Shown here piece after piece: positions 62,531 through 64,000 of a DNA stretch of 64,000 nucleotides. This stretch comes from Sporosarcina aquimarina (lineage in GTDB: Bacteria; Bacillota; Bacilli; Bacillales_A; Planococcaceae). The position numbers and the translations under genes were made by a program. The stretch's first letter is position 1; each line of letters opens with the position of its first letter. Below the pieces are notes generated by a model. It saw only the letters and a program-made list of their open reading frames with translations. It ran no database searches and was not told where the DNA came from. The DNA lies in assembly GCF_019748715.1 (NCBI RefSeq), contig NZ_JACLBZ010000039.1:62001-126000 (forward strand), in the 5' to 3' direction.

Positions 62531-62752
62531 TCAAAACTTCAAATGAAAAAACAAGCGCGAAAGTCCCTTCAGGATAATCGCCAAAGCAAACAATACAACG
62601 ACGATTACTACGATGACTACCGCGATGGTCAGCAACAAGTTACTTGAAATAGCTGTTAGTAAGCCAGGCACAATTAAAATCAAGCCCAACACAGCATACG
62701 CAGCTAAAATCCCGGCTAGGAAAAGCCCCACATTACCTTCGTATTTCGACAT
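62531..62752 (-). CDS. Small membrane protein
   Basis: A 73-residue protein with two long hydrophobic helices (about 8-32 and 36-62) and a basic C-terminal end, 'KGLSRLFFHLKF'. No family is recognised with confidence; small proteins of this shape occur in many Bacillales. AAGGAGGTG lies about 7 nt before the ATG, but that ribosome binding site is one arm of an almost perfect 18-bp hairpin, so translation may be controlled by RNA folding. Confidence 0.7.
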   Translation of the reverse strand: MSKYEGNVGLFLAGILAAYAVLGLILIVPGLLTAISSNLLLTIAVVIVVIVVVLFALAIILKGLSRLFFHLKF

Positions 62753-62759
62753 ACTTCTG

Positions 62760-62801
62760 CACCTCCTTACTGTAAGGTATGTTCCTTACAATAAGGAGGT
62801 G
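62760..62801. repeat. Inverted repeat that pairs Shine-Dalgarno with anti-Shine-Dalgarno sequence
   Basis: CACCTCCTTA (62760-62769) and TAAGGAGGTG (62792-62801) pair, continued after one mismatch by TGTAAGG (62771-62777) and CCTTACA (62784-62790), with a 6-nt loop: 17 of 18 positions pair. Both strands therefore carry an AAGGAGGTG ribosome binding site inside the stem. Confidence 0.85.
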
Positions 62802-62945
62802 TAATGCAATGTACACGACTGCGCCAAAATCCTATTTCTGTATCATCCTAATTTAAGCGAATGAATAAATTGCCCATCGTAAAGCTTGGAGCGATTAGCC
62901 GCAGCTCTCACTCTAAAATTCTGTTTTATAGAGGAGTTGGGGAAG

Positions 62946-64000
62946 TTAAGCTAGTTTATCATCTGGCGTAATATCATTCGGTTCGTGTTCCAAATAATAC
63001 TTGCCTTTTGTATAGACCGCTATGATAACAGTCAGCAAGGCAGCCAGCAAGGCAGCGAAGAAAGCAGCTGTAGATTGTAGGAAGATGCCCATGTAGCCAG
63101 ATGCGGCAATCGTGCCGAATGCGCTGGCGGCTATCAATGAAACTACGCCAACAGGATTCCACTTATACAAAAACTCTTGACGTGCTACGTAGTAGGTCGG
63201 ACCGATTTTTAATAACTTTTTAACAATGAGCGCGTCTGTTACCAAAATAGCAGCCCAAGAGAACAAGAAAACGCCTTGAAATGTCATTACGGTATCTAAG
63301 TGATTCACAATTCCGCCAAGCATTAATAAAATGGCTGAAATTGCAGAGACGACAACCCAAAACCGTCGGCCTGGGGTGAAACGGAAAATGTTCTCAAAGA
63401 AGTTGGATAGGGAGAGGGAACTACTGTAAATATTTGTGACGTTGATTCGCAATTGCGTCAGCATCGTGAACAATGCACCGCCGATCCCGAGCAATAGAAC
63501 AATATAGACACCTGGATCTTTCTCTAAGAAGCGAACACCAAACCAAATACCAAGTCCACCCATCACGCCATAACAGAAAATCTGTGGGATAAAGCCTATC
63601 GCGATAGAACCGAACTTTCGATCCTCTGGGCGTAAAAAGCGAGCATAATCGGAAGCAAGCAATGCGGTCAGTCCCATAATTCCATTATGCATTCCGATGC
63701 AAAATAAAAGTGCTGTCCCACCGAACTGCACACCTTCAGGCATATAAGAGAAAACTGAACCAGTATACAAGGCGGGTTTCATAAATGAAACGACAATCGC
63801 GGTGATCAAGAACACGAGGAAAATAGGCATTGACCATTTTTGAAGTTTATCAAGCTGTTCTATTCCAAACCAATTTAGGGGGATAATAATGGTTCCAAAC
63901 ACGACGATTAAGATCCATTTTGGAAAGTCAGGCATGAAATGATGTACGGCCGAGACGAGGATTAATCCTTCGAATGCACAGTACATAATGAAGTTGGAGG
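62946..64000 (-). CDS. NCS1 family permease (purine-cytosine permease-like), 5' end outside window
   Basis: About 350 residues of the C-terminal part of a nucleobase:cation symporter-1 family transporter; the frame stays open to the window edge, so the start is missing. An ATG at 63986 exists, but it sits in a membrane segment ('MYCAFEGLILVSAVHHF') that belongs to the interior of the family. About nine membrane helices are visible. 'LTQLRINVTNIYSSSLSLSN' is the conserved NCS1 segment between helices 7 and 8. Substrates of the family include cytosine, purines, allantoin and hydantoins; which applies here is undetermined. Confidence 0.88.
   Translation of the reverse strand, partial: SNFIMYCAFEGLILVSAVHHFMPDFPKWILIVVFGTIIIPLNWFGIEQLDKLQKWSMPIFLVFLITAIVVSFMKPALYTGSVFSYMPEGVQFGGTALLFCIGMHNGIMGLTALLASDYARFLRPEDRKFGSIAIGFIPQIFCYGVMGGLGIWFGVRFLEKDPGVYIVLLLGIGGALFTMLTQLRINVTNIYSSSLSLSNFFENIFRFTPGRRFWVVVSAISAILLMLGGIVNHLDTVMTFQGVFLFSWAAILVTDALIVKKLLKIGPTYYVARQEFLYKWNPVGVVSLIAASAFGTIAASGYMGIFLQSTAAFFAALLAALLTVIIAVYTKGKYYLEHEPNDITPDDKLA

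Overview
The window looks like chromosomal DNA of a low-GC Gram-positive rod of the Bacillales, most likely a Planococcaceae member (Sporosarcina-like). This is an inference from strong AAGGAGG-type ribosome binding sites with frequent TTG and GTG starts, a TPP-riboswitch ykoEDC transporter, a yqhH-yqhG pair, a BceRSAB-type module, an S-layer-homology protein, CcpA cre sites and a Bacillus-type PhoP box. No rRNA, tRNA, CRISPR array, phage or transposase gene was seen.

Layout. 0-5 kb: the end of an AraC-type regulator, then a three-gene operon of class III CoA-transferase, acyl-CoA dehydrogenase and urocanate hydratase. 5-9 kb: a metallo-beta-lactamase-fold hydrolase behind a FadR-like box, and an ECF thiamine-precursor transporter (ykoEDC) behind a TPP riboswitch. 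9-18.6 kb: chemoreceptor, SulP transporter with a UspA protein, a TetR-controlled heterodimeric ABC exporter, a tandem 120-bp structured repeat, and a small alarmone synthetase. 18.6-31.9 kb: ECF sigma factor with a membrane partner, aspartate dehydrogenase, Bax-inhibitor-like protein, MoxR/VWA pair, SLH protein, yqhH-yqhG, a small membrane protein and a PhoP-boxed alkaline phosphatase. 32-36.5 kb: a Bce-type two-component system and ABC transporter. 36.6-42.4 kb: TetR, acetyltransferase and MATE efflux genes, a GMC dehydrogenase with its Tat-exported small subunit, and an acidic lipoprotein.

42.8-60.9 kb is the centre of interest: a nearly complete route from kynurenine to central metabolism. 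Kynureninase gives anthranilate. A two-component FAD monooxygenase like that of Geobacillus thermodenitrificans is predicted to give 3-hydroxyanthranilate. The dioxygenase, ACMS decarboxylase, semialdehyde dehydrogenase, RidA-type deaminase, oxalocrotonate decarboxylase, oxopentenoate hydratase, aldolase and acylating acetaldehyde dehydrogenase then lead to pyruvate and acetyl-CoA. An amino acid permease, a TRAP transporter, a 4-oxalocrotonate tautomerase homologue, a TetR and an IclR regulator accompany them. Tryptophan dioxygenase and kynurenine formamidase are not in the window.

Four copies of one inverted repeat, TTTCA-N5-TGAAA, lie upstream of the kynU, iclR/TRAP, hydroxylase and nbaC units. 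In three of them the repeat ends at the same distance (6 nt) before a -35 hexamer followed by a 17-nt spacer and a -10. This points to one activator, probably the local IclR protein. cre sites at two of these units add CcpA control. The window ends with an MFS transporter, small unknown proteins and a truncated NCS1 permease.
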